Positions 1 through 8,170 of a stretch of 40,446 nucleotides of DNA are shown in pieces (within the stretch, counting starts at the first letter, position 1; the number at the start of each line of letters is the position of its first letter). Source of the stretch: Candidatus Omnitrophota bacterium (GTDB lineage Bacteria > Omnitrophota > Gorgyraeia > Zapsychrales > JANLHA01); contig JADLGJ010000042.1 in assembly GCA_020849375.1 (NCBI GenBank), positions 1 through 40,446 on the forward strand, in the 5' to 3' direction. The position numbers and the translations under genes are program-made. The notes below the pieces were generated by a model, which saw nothing but the letters and a program-made list of their open reading frames with translations, did no database searches and was not told where the DNA came from.

Positions 1-1
1 T

Positions 2-181
2 CCTGCTGAGATGTCAGCTTCTGACTTGGAGAAGATCATCGCCGACATTGTTAAAGAGACCGGCAGCCAGGGCATGAAGGATATGGGTAAGGTCATGAAA
101 GAAGCCTCAGCACGCTTAGCAGGCCGCGCTGACAATAAAGCCGTTAGCGAAACGGTCAAAAAGATCTTGAGCCAGCAGTAA
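2..181 (+). CDS. GatB/YqeY-domain protein, C-terminal fragment
   Basis: Only the last 59 codons and the TAA stop lie in the window; the gene begins upstream. The fragment reads PAEMSASDLEKII, then GSQGMKDMGKVMK, then AGRADNKAVSETVKKIL. This is the usual end of YqeY/GatB-C-terminal (helical tRNA-amidotransferase-like) domains, where the GMKDMGKVM and GRADGKxVS motifs are typical. Family knowledge suggests a small cytosolic protein related to the tRNA-binding tail of GatB, with an unclear cellular role. It ends 11 nt before the deacetylase start and could be cotranscribed with it. It could instead be the end of a full GatB; the AGRADNK wording fits YqeY better, but the fragment alone cannot separate the two. 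Confidence 0.75.
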   Translation, partial: PAEMSASDLEKIIADIVKETGSQGMKDMGKVMKEASARLAGRADNKAVSETVKKILSQQ

Positions 182-192
182 GCGGTCTGCCG

Positions 193-972
193 ATGAAAAT
201 CTCCATTAAAACGATTTTTTCGTTTTTCCTTTATGCCGTGATCGCGGCCGGGCTTTACTGGCTGATCAATGACAAATACACGGTCCCGGTGATGATGTAC
301 CATAATGTTGCGGAATCGCCGGAGTTCCGTGATGACACGGTCAGCCTCGCTAATTTTGAGCGCCATTTGCAGTTTTTGCAAAAACGCGGTTATCGTGTTA
401 TTTCGGCTAATGATCTGGCTAACGGGATAAAGTCAGGAAAACATTTCCCCCGTAACAGTGTTGTCATCACTTTTGACGATGGAAATGAAAATAATTATAC
501 GGCGGCATTCCCGTTGCTACGGGAATACGGTTATGCGGCGGATTTTTTTATTTCTCCCGGGACGATCGGGACGGAAGGTGCTCTGACCTGGGATGATGTC
601 TTGCGGATGCATCTGGGTGGTATGCGTTTTGGCAGCCACGGCATGATCCAAGCGTATTTGCCGGACGTCTCGAATGAAAAACAGCTTTATGAAATATTGG
701 AAAGTAAGCGGATCCTCGAGCAGAAGTTGAAAGCCCCTGTCGAATATTATGCGTATCCTATCGGCGGGTTCAATGAGGAGATCAAAAAACTTTTGCGCGA
801 TTCCGGTTACAAGGGGGCTTTCACAACCAACCGCGGGACGGACCGTTTTGACAAAGATGTTTATGAGATCAACCGCATCCGTTTTGGCGACCACGACACA
901 TCGGATCTTATTTTAGCGGCCAAGCTTTCCGGCTACTATAATATGTTCCGCAAACTTAAAAAATCGTATTAG
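193..972 (+). CDS. Membrane-anchored polysaccharide deacetylase (CE4/NodB-like)
   Basis: A 259-residue protein with an N-terminal hydrophobic anchor (about residues 5-24) and no obvious signal cleavage site, so the catalytic domain probably sits in the periplasm. The NodB order is visible: PVMMYHNVA (32-40), the metal and base motif TFDDG (93-97), FGSHGMIQ (146-153), and YAYPIGG around residue 188. CE4 enzymes remove N- or O-acetyl groups from envelope polysaccharides using a metal held by one Asp and two His. Here the first His (H149) is present, but the position of the second, four residues on, is Gln153. The enzyme may therefore bind metal differently or be impaired. The upstream SD is weak. 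The next gene is a GH94-like phosphorylase, suggesting a glycan-related neighbourhood. The substrate cannot be read from sequence. Confidence 0.88.
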   Translation: MKISIKTIFSFFLYAVIAAGLYWLINDKYTVPVMMYHNVAESPEFRDDTVSLANFERHLQFLQKRGYRVISANDLANGIKSGKHFPRNSVVITFDDGNENNYTAAFPLLREYGYAADFFISPGTIGTEGALTWDDVLRMHLGGMRFGSHGMIQAYLPDVSNEKQLYEILESKRILEQKLKAPVEYYAYPIGGFNEEIKKLLRDSGYKGAFTTNRGTDRFDKDVYEINRIRFGDHDTSDLILAAKLSGYYNMFRKLKKSY

Positions 973-990
973 CTTTAAAGGACTCTGCCT

Positions 991-3900
991 ATGTCACCTA
1001 AAACCGTTTCTCCCTCATCACAATACTGCTTTGACAAAGACGGCAATTTTATTATCGCCAACTACAATCACGCCAAAACTTTCAGTAATTTTTTCCCGGG
1101 GGTTGCCGGCGTGTGGGGCGTCCCGATGTGGGTTTTTTACGTGAACCGGGGGCAGGCGATCAGCAGTTTTGGGACCGAAAGTAAAGACAAAGCGATCCTG
1201 GAATTTCTTCCGGCTAATAAAGCTTATCGTTTAACATCGCTTCAGGGATTCCGCACGTTTATTAAGGTGAAGTCAGGCGGGAAGTCCGTTATTTGGGAAC
1301 CCTTTCATGGCCAAAGCGGGCATGACTCAATGACCATCAATTCGCATGAATTGACCATTGAAGATGAGAGTAAGGAGTTGGGCCTCAAGATCAGTGTTAA
1401 TTATTTCACTTTGCCGGGAGAATCTTATGCGGCCTTGATCCGCCGCGTGACTTTGACCAATACGTCAAAGAAGGCTCGTGATATTGAGATGATCGATGGA
1501 TTACCGATCATCCTTCCGTACGGAATGAAGGATTGGACGGTTAAAAACATGTCGCGAACTGTGGAGGCCTGGGTCAAGGTCCGTAATGTCAAGACCAAGG
1601 CGCCGTTCTACCAGCTTAATGTGGAAGTCGCTGACACTCCGGATGTGAAATATATTAAAGAAGGGAATTTTTACTTTTCTTTCATTAACGGCAAACTTGT
1701 GGACCCGATCGTGGAAGCTGCGGTAGTTTTTGGTGATGGTACGGATTTTATAAAACCGCAAAGATTTCAGGATTTGGCTAAGTTTTCTATTCCTGCCCGT
1801 CAGGAGACTGCCAGCCGCACGCCGAGCGCAATGAGTTTCGCGAAGATCAAGCTCGCGGCGAAAGCCAGCCAGGAGATCATCTCTCTCGTCGGACAAACTT
1901 ATGCTGTCGAACATTTGAACGCCATTGTCAAGCAGGTCACGGTAAAAGGGTTTATTGATCAGAAACGGATCGAGAACCGTAAGCTCGTTGCCGGCATCAA
2001 GGACTACGCATTCACCAGCAGTTCCTCGACCGCGTTTGACCAGTATTGCGGACAGACATTCCTGGATAATATTTTGCGCGGGGGTTTGCCGGTTACGGTC
2101 AAGACCAGTGACGGTAATATTGCGTTCAATGTGTTCAGCCGAAAGCACGGCGACCCGGAACGTGATTATAATTATTTTGTTCTTTCTCCGACGTATTTCT
2201 CTCAGGGGAACGGGAATTACCGCGACGTCAACCAGAACCGCCGTAATGATGTCTGGTTCAATACGGACGTTAAAGATGCTTCCGTCATTGATTTTTGGAA
2301 TCTTTCTCAGGCGGACGGGTTCAATCCTTTGATCGTCAAAGGGATGACCTTTTCGCTGGCTGACCCGGAACATTTGGAAACGATTTTACAGGATTCCGTT
2401 AAAGGCTCGTGTGAGCCGTTGCGCGAACTATTGCAGAAAAGCTTCGGCCCCGGGGATGTCCTGAAATGCGTTCTTGAAAATAATTTGACACTGCGTGTTA
2501 CTCAGGAAGAATTTCTGGAAAAACTTTTGTCTCATTGTCAGCGCCAGATCACGGCTGACCACGGGGAAGGGTTCTGGTCCGACCATTGGACCTATAATCT
2601 CGATCTTGTGGAAAGTTATCTCGGCGTTTATCCCGATCACAGCCGCACACTTTTGCTCGAGAAGAAAGTTTTCAGTTTTTACCATAATTCGCATTACTTG
2701 GCGCCGCGTACGGACCGTTATGTCCTGACGCCCAAAGGGGTGCGGCAATATCATGCGGTTGTCGACGGGACGAAAGAGATCCGCAGCCAGGAAAAAGGCA
2801 GTAAATTACGCGTCGGCAATGGTGAGGGAGAAGTTTATCATACGAATTTGCTGGTAAAAATGCTGTGTTTGCTGACGAATAAGGCCGCGAGCTTTGACCC
2901 CAGCGGTGTCGGCTTGGAAATGGAAGGCGATAAGCCGAACTGGTATGATTCGTTGAACGGTTTACCGGGGCTTTTAGGGTCGTCATTATCCGAAACATTG
3001 GAACTTAAGCGGCTTTGCCAATTCGTGCTTGAACGCCTCGACGGCTTGCGCATTGAAAATGAGAAGCTTCCCGTCTTTGTTGAGCTTGCTGATTTTATTA
3101 AAGAATTATCGGCCGTTTTTGACTCAGAGAAGGATTCTCAGGCGATGTGGCATAAAACCAATGACGCCAAGGAACATTACCGACAACACATCCGCCGCGG
3201 GATCAATGGAAAAGAAGTTGATCTGTCTGTTAAGGAAATCCATGATTTTCTCAAGAAGATCGTTGAGCGCTGCCGGCAAGCCTCCGAAAAAGCCGCAACT
3301 CCGCAGGGCGCGCTGTCCACATATTTTTATCATGACGTCATCGACTATGCGCCGCTCGATAAAGTTTATCAGGACCAGCCTTATGTTCTTCCGGTTGCGT
3401 TCAAGCGGCATAACCTTCCGTTATTTTTGGAAGGATTTGTGCACGCCTTGAAAGTCAATCATGATCACAAGCATGCTTTGCAGATCTTTGAAAGTGTCCG
3501 CAAGAGCGGGTTGTTCGACCGTAAGTTGAAGATGTATAAAGTCAATGAGAATATCACCAGCGAGACCGAGGAGATCGGGCGTACCCGTATTTTTCCTCGC
3601 GGCTGGCTGGAAAATGAGTCAGTATGGCTCCATATGCAGTACAAATATCTCTTGGAGGTTTTACGCAGCGGGCTTTATTCTCAATATTATGAAGCGATGA
3701 AAGATGTGTTGGTCCCGTTCTTGAAGCCGGAGGTTTACGGGCGCAGTACGTTGGAAAATTCGTCTTTCATTGCCAGTAGTGCGCATGAAGATAAAAGTTT
3801 TCACGGCCAAGGCTTTGTTGCTCGCTTGTCCGGAAGTACGGCGGAGTTTCTGCATATGTGGCTGGTGATGAATGCCGGGGTCAAGCCGTTCCATTGGGAC

Positions 3901-4245
3901 AATAAAAAAGGCCTGACATTGACGTTCAAACCTGCCTTAGCCGGATGGTTATTCAGTAAAGAAGAACGTGATATCATTCTGACGAATCGTGAACAAGAGC
4001 AAAAAGCGATCCGTTTGCCGAAGAACAGCTATGCCTTTAATTTCTTAAGCACGACCTTGGTGGTTTATCACAACCCAAGCCGCCGCGACACGTTTGGCGA
4101 AAAAGCAGTTATGGTCAGCGGGGTCACGATCAAATACTACGGTTTGCAAAAACCGGTCCAGTTAACGGACGCGGTGATCCCGTCGCAATATGCGTTGGAT
4201 ATTCGTGAGAATAAAGTCGAGCGGATCGATATCAAGCTTTCATAG
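991..4245 (+). CDS. GH94-like (cellobiose phosphorylase family) protein, long form
   Basis: A 1,084-residue cytosolic-looking protein with no signal peptide. The N-terminal region (GNFIIANYNHAKTFSNFFPG, then GVPMWVFYVNRGQ and FLPANKAYR) matches the beta-sandwich of GH94/former GT36 proteins commonly annotated as cellobiose phosphorylase. A helical-barrel region follows, with KPNWYDSLNGLPGLLGSS near residues 648-665. That segment lines up with the GH94 catalytic-acid region (the DWND type), making D653 the likely acid. Family enzymes phosphorolyse beta-glucosidic bonds to give sugar-1-phosphate. The protein is longer than the roughly 800 residues of classical cellobiose phosphorylases, so the substrate may differ. 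The ATG is preceded by AAAGGA at a good distance. It sits between a polysaccharide deacetylase and a sensor kinase; foldback element 1 follows 11 nt after the stop. Confidence 0.82.
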   Translation: MSPKTVSPSSQYCFDKDGNFIIANYNHAKTFSNFFPGVAGVWGVPMWVFYVNRGQAISSFGTESKDKAILEFLPANKAYRLTSLQGFRTFIKVKSGGKSVIWEPFHGQSGHDSMTINSHELTIEDESKELGLKISVNYFTLPGESYAALIRRVTLTNTSKKARDIEMIDGLPIILPYGMKDWTVKNMSRTVEAWVKVRNVKTKAPFYQLNVEVADTPDVKYIKEGNFYFSFINGKLVDPIVEAAVVFGDGTDFIKPQRFQDLAKFSIPARQETASRTPSAMSFAKIKLAAKASQEIISLVGQTYAVEHLNAIVKQVTVKGFIDQKRIENRKLVAGIKDYAFTSSSSTAFDQYCGQTFLDNILRGGLPVTVKTSDGNIAFNVFSRKHGDPERDYNYFVLSPTYFSQGNGNYRDVNQNRRNDVWFNTDVKDASVIDFWNLSQADGFNPLIVKGMTFSLADPEHLETILQDSVKGSCEPLRELLQKSFGPGDVLKCVLENNLTLRVTQEEFLEKLLSHCQRQITADHGEGFWSDHWTYNLDLVESYLGVYPDHSRTLLLEKKVFSFYHNSHYLAPRTDRYVLTPKGVRQYHAVVDGTKEIRSQEKGSKLRVGNGEGEVYHTNLLVKMLCLLTNKAASFDPSGVGLEMEGDKPNWYDSLNGLPGLLGSSLSETLELKRLCQFVLERLDGLRIENEKLPVFVELADFIKELSAVFDSEKDSQAMWHKTNDAKEHYRQHIRRGINGKEVDLSVKEIHDFLKKIVERCRQASEKAATPQGALSTYFYHDVIDYAPLDKVYQDQPYVLPVAFKRHNLPLFLEGFVHALKVNHDHKHALQIFESVRKSGLFDRKLKMYKVNENITSETEEIGRTRIFPRGWLENESVWLHMQYKYLLEVLRSGLYSQYYEAMKDVLVPFLKPEVYGRSTLENSSFIASSAHEDKSFHGQGFVARLSGSTAEFLHMWLVMNAGVKPFHWDNKKGLTLTFKPALAGWLFSKEERDIILTNREQEQKAIRLPKNSYAFNFLSTTLVVYHNPSRRDTFGEKAVMVSGVTIKYYGLQKPVQLTDAVIPSQYALDIRENKVERIDIKLS

Positions 4246-4256
4246 ATGTAAAAGCC

Positions 4257-4356
4257 GGGGCCCTGAATGGTCCCGTGCGAGTTTGATTTTGACATACCTT
4301 AATCTTTTTCTGAAAAGTCAAAATCACTGTTTGAGCAAGGGGCCATTCAGGGTCCT
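4257..4356 (-). repeat. Foldback element 1 (conserved internal loop, inverted orientation)
   Basis: A 100-nt intercistronic stem-loop. The outer arms are 4257-4274 and 4339-4356: 18 pairs, of which three are G-T/G-U wobbles when read on the + strand. The inner stem is GATTTTGAC (4285-4293) with GTCAAAATC (4317-4325), enclosing a 23-nt loop. Read on the - strand, the unpaired strands are TTGCTCAAACAGT (4326-4338) and AAACTCGCAC (4275-4284). These match the unpaired strands of the elements at 7139 and 31371, although neither arm sequence is shared. The element starts 11 nt after the GH94 stop and ends 11 nt before the histidine kinase ATG, so it fills the gap between the two genes. Confidence 0.85.
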
Positions 4357-4367
4357 GGCTAAATTTT

Positions 4368-6029
4368 ATGAAGATCGCCAATAAAATATTCGTTCTCGTC
4401 CTGTTCCTCATTGCCGCCTTAGGTGTTAATACATATATTTCTCTCTGTCAGGTTTCCAGCCTCGGCGAAAAACTTCGTGAAATTACTGATAAGAATATCG
4501 TGCTCAGTGATGTCGGTAATACCGTCACTCAGCGTTATTTAGAAAATGCGATCCGCTTTCAGGCTATGCTCAACGCCGGTGATGAACTGGCGTTCGCAGA
4601 AATGCCTGCGTCCCGCCGGCAATATCTCATTAGCCACATCAACAATATCAAGCAGGGCTTTGACCGCTTAACGCAGGAAACTGGTGAAGCGGTGATCAAG
4701 GGGAAAGAACTGATTGCGCATAAACTGCAGGGAGCAAGTCATCCGGCGCAGGCCGAGGAACTAAAACAGGCGGGCCAGCTTTTAGAAAAGATCGAGACGG
4801 CGTATGTTGAGTATGACAAGCTTTTCAACGACATTTTCAAAATGATCGGCGCCGGCAATTACGAACTATCTCTTGAAGACTTGGGCCGCATCAACCAAAA
4901 GGAAAAGCTCCTTGCGCAAAAGATCAAGTCTTTGCTTGAGGAGATCCGCCAATCAACGCAAAAAACTTTAAATAATGCCGCCCGGCAAGAGCAGAAGGCC
5001 CGCGAAACACTCGTTCTGGCGTTGCAATGTATTATTTTTGTCAGCATGTTGACATCATTTTTTATCATCCGTAGTTTTTCCAGTCCGTTAAAGAAATTAG
5101 TCTACGCTGCCCATGAGATCGGGGTCGGGAATTTTAAAGTGGAGCTGGATACCGACCGCCGTGACGAGATCGGCGAAGTCAGTACGGCCTTTAATAAGAT
5201 GACCGGCCAGCTCGATGAGTTTAAGACCAAGCTGGAAGAACAGAACCAGGTTCTGGGAAAGAATTTGCAGATAACGAAGGAGCAGAAGCAGGATATCGAA
5301 AAAGTGAACACGGAATTGGACCGCTTTGTTTATACGGTTAGCCATGATATTGCCGCGCCGCTGACCGGTATCGAGGGTTACGGTGATTTTCTAGAAAAAC
5401 ATTATTTTGACAAGTTAGATGAGAAGGGCCAGCGCAGTTTAACGGGCTTGCGCCGTGCAACCAAGCGGATGACCATGATGATCAAAGACCTTTTGGCTTT
5501 GACTCGCATCACTCGGATCAAAAATCCGTATGAGAAAGTTGATATCCGTTTGCTCCTCGATGTGGTTTTGGAGCGTTTGGAATATGTGATCCGGGAAGCT
5601 GATGCCAAGATCGTTCTGATGTCGCCGTTACCGAATGTCGTGTGCGACCGCGTCAAGATTACCGAGGTCTTTGACAATTTGATCAATAATGCGGTGAAGT
5701 TTTCCGCCTCTTATCAGAAGGGCAAGTGGGCGACGCCGACCGTTGAGATCGGATATGCCGAGAGGGAAGATTGTTTCCAATTCTATGTCCGGGACAACGG
5801 GATCGGTATCCCACCGGAAAATAGGGAAGATATATTCAATCTTTTTAAGCGTTTAGATAATGCGATCGACTATGAGGGCACCGGGGCTGGTCTCAGCATC
5901 GTCAAGGCGGGGGTCGAGGATCATGGCGGAAAGGTTTGGGTCGAGGCAAATCAGCATGAGGGTTCGACCTTTTATTTTACGATCCCAAAAGGGCTGAAAG
6001 CCACTCTCTCTAAATTGGTCGCCTCTTGA
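4368..6029 (+). CDS. Membrane sensor histidine kinase (HAMP-HisKA-HATPase)
   Basis: A 553-residue two-component sensor kinase. There is a first membrane segment at about residues 5-27 and a helical periplasmic sensor to about residue 210. A second membrane segment (about 213-236) leads into a HAMP domain (SPLKKLVYAAHEIGVGNFKVELD) and a coiled coil. The HisKA H-box is VSHDIAAPL with H326 as the phosphoacceptor. The ATPase domain shows the N-box FDNLINNAVKF, G1 DNGIGIP and G2 EGTGAGLSIVK. The sensor helices resemble four-helix-bundle ligand domains, but the signal is unknown, and no response regulator is encoded beside it, so it is an orphan here. There is no good SD: the nearest AGGG (4349-4352) lies inside the right arm of the foldback element that ends 11 nt upstream, so folding could affect translation. 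Confidence 0.93.
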   Translation: MKIANKIFVLVLFLIAALGVNTYISLCQVSSLGEKLREITDKNIVLSDVGNTVTQRYLENAIRFQAMLNAGDELAFAEMPASRRQYLISHINNIKQGFDRLTQETGEAVIKGKELIAHKLQGASHPAQAEELKQAGQLLEKIETAYVEYDKLFNDIFKMIGAGNYELSLEDLGRINQKEKLLAQKIKSLLEEIRQSTQKTLNNAARQEQKARETLVLALQCIIFVSMLTSFFIIRSFSSPLKKLVYAAHEIGVGNFKVELDTDRRDEIGEVSTAFNKMTGQLDEFKTKLEEQNQVLGKNLQITKEQKQDIEKVNTELDRFVYTVSHDIAAPLTGIEGYGDFLEKHYFDKLDEKGQRSLTGLRRATKRMTMMIKDLLALTRITRIKNPYEKVDIRLLLDVVLERLEYVIREADAKIVLMSPLPNVVCDRVKITEVFDNLINNAVKFSASYQKGKWATPTVEIGYAEREDCFQFYVRDNGIGIPPENREDIFNLFKRLDNAIDYEGTGAGLSIVKAGVEDHGGKVWVEANQHEGSTFYFTIPKGLKATLSKLVAS

Positions 6030-6053
6030 CAACTTTCACGAAATTTATAAAAT
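6026..6053 (+). promoter_or_regulatory. Candidate sigma70 promoter for the moxR-bat cluster
   Basis: TTGACA (6026-6031) overlaps the stop codon of the histidine kinase. It is followed after 16 nt by TAAAAT (6048-6053), one mismatch from the -10 consensus. A second possible -10, TATAAT at 6098-6103, lacks a good -35 at standard spacing. Either would place the start of transcription in the 100-nt gap before the moxR gene. Confidence 0.5.
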
Positions 6054-6129
6054 ATTTCTTATCCTACCTGCAGTTCATTTAATCTTGTTAGCTAAAATAT
6101 AATTCATATTTTTTATGGAGGAAATATCT

Positions 6130-7125
6130 ATGGGCGAGATCAGTATCAGTGCGATCAACGAAAAAGTTAAGAAAGAAAGCGGTTTTGTTGAAGCGATCGT
6201 CATGGAAGTTGATAAGGTCCTCATTGGCCAGCGGTATCTCTTGGACCGTTTGCTCGTCGGGCTTTTGGCGAACGGCCATATCCTTGTCGAAGGCGTTCCC
6301 GGGCTTGCCAAGACGACCGCGGTTAAAACTCTTGCTGCGACAATTCAGGCGAAGTTCCAGCGCCTGCAATTCACGCCTGATATGCTCCCGGCTGACTTGA
6401 CCGGGACACTGATCTACGACCAGCACACTGGGAAATTCAATATCAAGAAGGGCCCTTTGTTCGCAAATTTTATTCTTGCTGATGAAATTAACCGCGCGCC
6501 CGCGAAAGTACAAAGCGCGCTTTTGGAAGCGATGCAGGAACGCCAGATCACGATCGGTGCAGAAACGTTGAAACTTGAAGACCCGTTCTTGGTCCTGGCT
6601 ACACAGAACCCGATTGAACAAGAGGGGACGTATCCTTTGCCGGAAGCGCAGGTTGACCGTTTTATGCTTAAGGTCAAGATCACATATCCGACCAAGGACG
6701 AGGAACTTAAGATCCTGCAGCGGATGTCGTATACGAAAGCGGATTTCAAAGTTCAGAGTATCGTGACGACTCAAGATATTCTGCGTGCCCGTGCGGTCGT
6801 TGATGAAATCTATATGGACGAGAAGATCGCCCGGTATATCGTTGATATCGTCGAGGCGACCCGCCATCCAGAAAATTATAAGCTTGGAGATCTTAAAGGC
6901 CTGATCCAATACGGGGCTTCGCCGCGCGCGACGATCTATTTGGCGCTGGCTTCAAAAGCTTATGCGTTTTTGCAGGGCCGCGGTTATGTGACGCCGCAGG
7001 ATGTGAAGACGATCGGAGTTGATGTTTTACGCCACCGTGTCATTGTCAGTTATGAAGCGGAGGCGGAAGAGAAAACATCGGAAGATATCATTGCGAGAAT
7101 CTTTAGCGAAGTCGAAGTTCCTTAA
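6130..7125 (+). CDS. MoxR-family AAA+ ATPase
   Basis: A 331-residue cytosolic AAA+ ATPase. Visible motifs are Walker A GVPGLAKTT, a Walker B with ADEINRA, and the MoxR signature ATQNPIEQEGTYPLPEAQ followed by VDRF. MoxR proteins act as chaperone-like ATPases paired with von Willebrand factor A (VWA) proteins, and here DUF58, BatA and BatB follow directly. I chose ATG 6130 because a strong GGAGG (6117-6121) lies 8 nt upstream; the in-frame ATG at 6115 overlaps that SD and would leave the gene without one. A foldback element separates this gene from DUF58, so the ATPase could be made at a different level from the rest of the cluster. Confidence 0.94.
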   Translation: MGEISISAINEKVKKESGFVEAIVMEVDKVLIGQRYLLDRLLVGLLANGHILVEGVPGLAKTTAVKTLAATIQAKFQRLQFTPDMLPADLTGTLIYDQHTGKFNIKKGPLFANFILADEINRAPAKVQSALLEAMQERQITIGAETLKLEDPFLVLATQNPIEQEGTYPLPEAQVDRFMLKVKITYPTKDEELKILQRMSYTKADFKVQSIVTTQDILRARAVVDEIYMDEKIARYIVDIVEATRHPENYKLGDLKGLIQYGASPRATIYLALASKAYAFLQGRGYVTPQDVKTIGVDVLRHRVIVSYEAEAEEKTSEDIIARIFSEVEVP

Positions 7126-7138
7126 TAATTTTATTTGA

Positions 7139-7264
7139 GCGGCGTTGTGGGGGTGACCTTCCGTGCTCGAACAGTGAATTTTGCTTTTATCAAAATTTTC
7201 TTCAAATAGAGATCGGGAAAAAGCAAAATTCAAACTCGCCGGAAGGTCACCCCCACAACGCCGC
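7139..7264 (+). repeat. Foldback element 2 (perfect 25-bp arms, conserved internal loop)
   Basis: A 126-nt intercistronic stem-loop. The outer arms 7139-7163 and 7240-7264 are perfectly complementary over 25 bp. The inner stem, GAATTTTGCTTTT (7176-7188) with AAAAGCAAAATTC (7219-7231), is perfect over 13 bp with a 30-nt loop. The unpaired strands between the stems are TGCTCGAACAGT (7164-7175) and AAACTCGC (7232-7239), conserved with the other two elements while the stems are not. It starts 13 nt after the moxR stop and ends 14 nt before the DUF58 ATG. No T-tract follows the right arm, so it is not a standard intrinsic terminator. Confidence 0.92.
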
Positions 7265-7278
7265 CCGAGAAACGATTT

Positions 7279-8169
7279 ATGATCCCTAAAGATGTATTCA
7301 AAAAAGTCCGCCGTATTGAGATCACGACGTCGCGGCTTGTGACCGATGTCTTTGCCGGCCAGTACCACAGTGTTTTTAAAGGCCGCGGCCTTGAGTTCGA
7401 TGAAGTGCGCGAATATTTTCCCGGCGATGATGTCCGTACCATTGACTGGAACGTCACCGCACGCACCGGGAAAGCACATATTAAAAAATTCGTCGAAGAA
7501 CGCGAGTTGACCGTCATGCTTCTCGTTGACGTGTCCCGCTCCTGCCAATTCTCCACCGTTAATGAACTAAAAAGTAAACTCGCCGCTGAGATCGCCGCAC
7601 TGTTGGCTTTTTCCGCCATCCGTAATAATGACAAGATCGGCCTGATCATTTTCACCGATAAGATCGAGAAATTTGTTCCCCCGGTCAAAGGGACAAAGAA
7701 TGTCCTTCGGCTGATCCGCGAGATCCTTTTTTATCAGCCGCAGCATTCTGCGACCGACATGGTTGCCGCACTGGAATACCTCAATAAGATCGTCAGCCGT
7801 AAAAGCGTTGCTTTCTTAATCTCGGACTTTTTTGAGCCGGGGGAGACCGGACGCTTGAAGAAAGCCTTGGCGATCGCCAACCGCCGTCATGACGTCATCG
7901 CGGTCACGCTTAACGACCTGCGCGAAAGCGAGTTGCCGGATTGCGGGCTTGTCCTTTTGGAAGATGCGGAAACCGGCCGTACGACCTTGGTTGATACCAG
8001 TTCGGCCAAGGTAAGGGAAGATTACCAACAGAGAGCTGCGGTTCGTGTTAAGAATCGCCAACGGATGTTCGATTCCGTCGGCATGGACCATATTCCTATC
8101 GCGACCCATGAGTCGTACAGCGATGAGATTGTGAAATTCTTTCTGAAACGCCGTAGGAGAAAGATCTGA
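7279..8169 (+). CDS. DUF58 domain protein
   Basis: A 296-residue soluble protein. It carries the DUF58 signature GRGLEFDEVREYFPGDDVRTIDWNV near residues 35-60, followed by a VWA-like fold containing LLVDVSRSC. DUF58 proteins lie next to MoxR in most genomes and are thought to be its direct partner or client adaptor. The DxSxS metal site of VWA domains is present (DVSRS), so ion binding is plausible. The ATG has only a weak GAGAAA as SD (7267-7272), lying between the foldback arm and the start. The protein is followed 1 nt later by the DUF4381-like gene, in the order typical of Bat clusters. Confidence 0.93.
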   Translation: MIPKDVFKKVRRIEITTSRLVTDVFAGQYHSVFKGRGLEFDEVREYFPGDDVRTIDWNVTARTGKAHIKKFVEERELTVMLLVDVSRSCQFSTVNELKSKLAAEIAALLAFSAIRNNDKIGLIIFTDKIEKFVPPVKGTKNVLRLIREILFYQPQHSATDMVAALEYLNKIVSRKSVAFLISDFFEPGETGRLKKALAIANRRHDVIAVTLNDLRESELPDCGLVLLEDAETGRTTLVDTSSAKVREDYQQRAAVRVKNRQRMFDSVGMDHIPIATHESYSDEIVKFFLKRRRRKI

Positions 8170-8170
8170 T

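Noticed and set aside
1501-2373. 290-codon open frame on the - strand inside the GH94-like gene
   Set aside because: It lies wholly within a well-supported + strand gene, has no recognisable motifs, and its composition (Arg/Ile-rich) is that of a reverse-frame shadow.
4257-4356. Foldback elements as integron attC sites
   Set aside because: They fold similarly but lack the conserved RYYYAAC/GTTRRRY ends; conservation is in internal unpaired strands, and no integrase or cassette array is present.
5402-5686. 94-codon - strand frame inside the histidine kinase
   Set aside because: It is antisense to the HisKA/HATPase core and has no support of its own.
6088-6909. 273-codon open frame on the - strand across moxR
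   Set aside because: It is antisense to a gene with intact AAA+ motifs and resembles no family.
7139-7264. Foldback elements as intrinsic terminators
   Set aside because: No T-tract follows the right arm in any of the three, and each has long arms, an internal loop with conserved strands and a second stem.
7139-7264. Foldback element as a MITE with fixed terminal repeats
   Set aside because: The terminal arms differ completely between copies and no target-site duplication is visible, unlike a normal terminal-inverted-repeat element.
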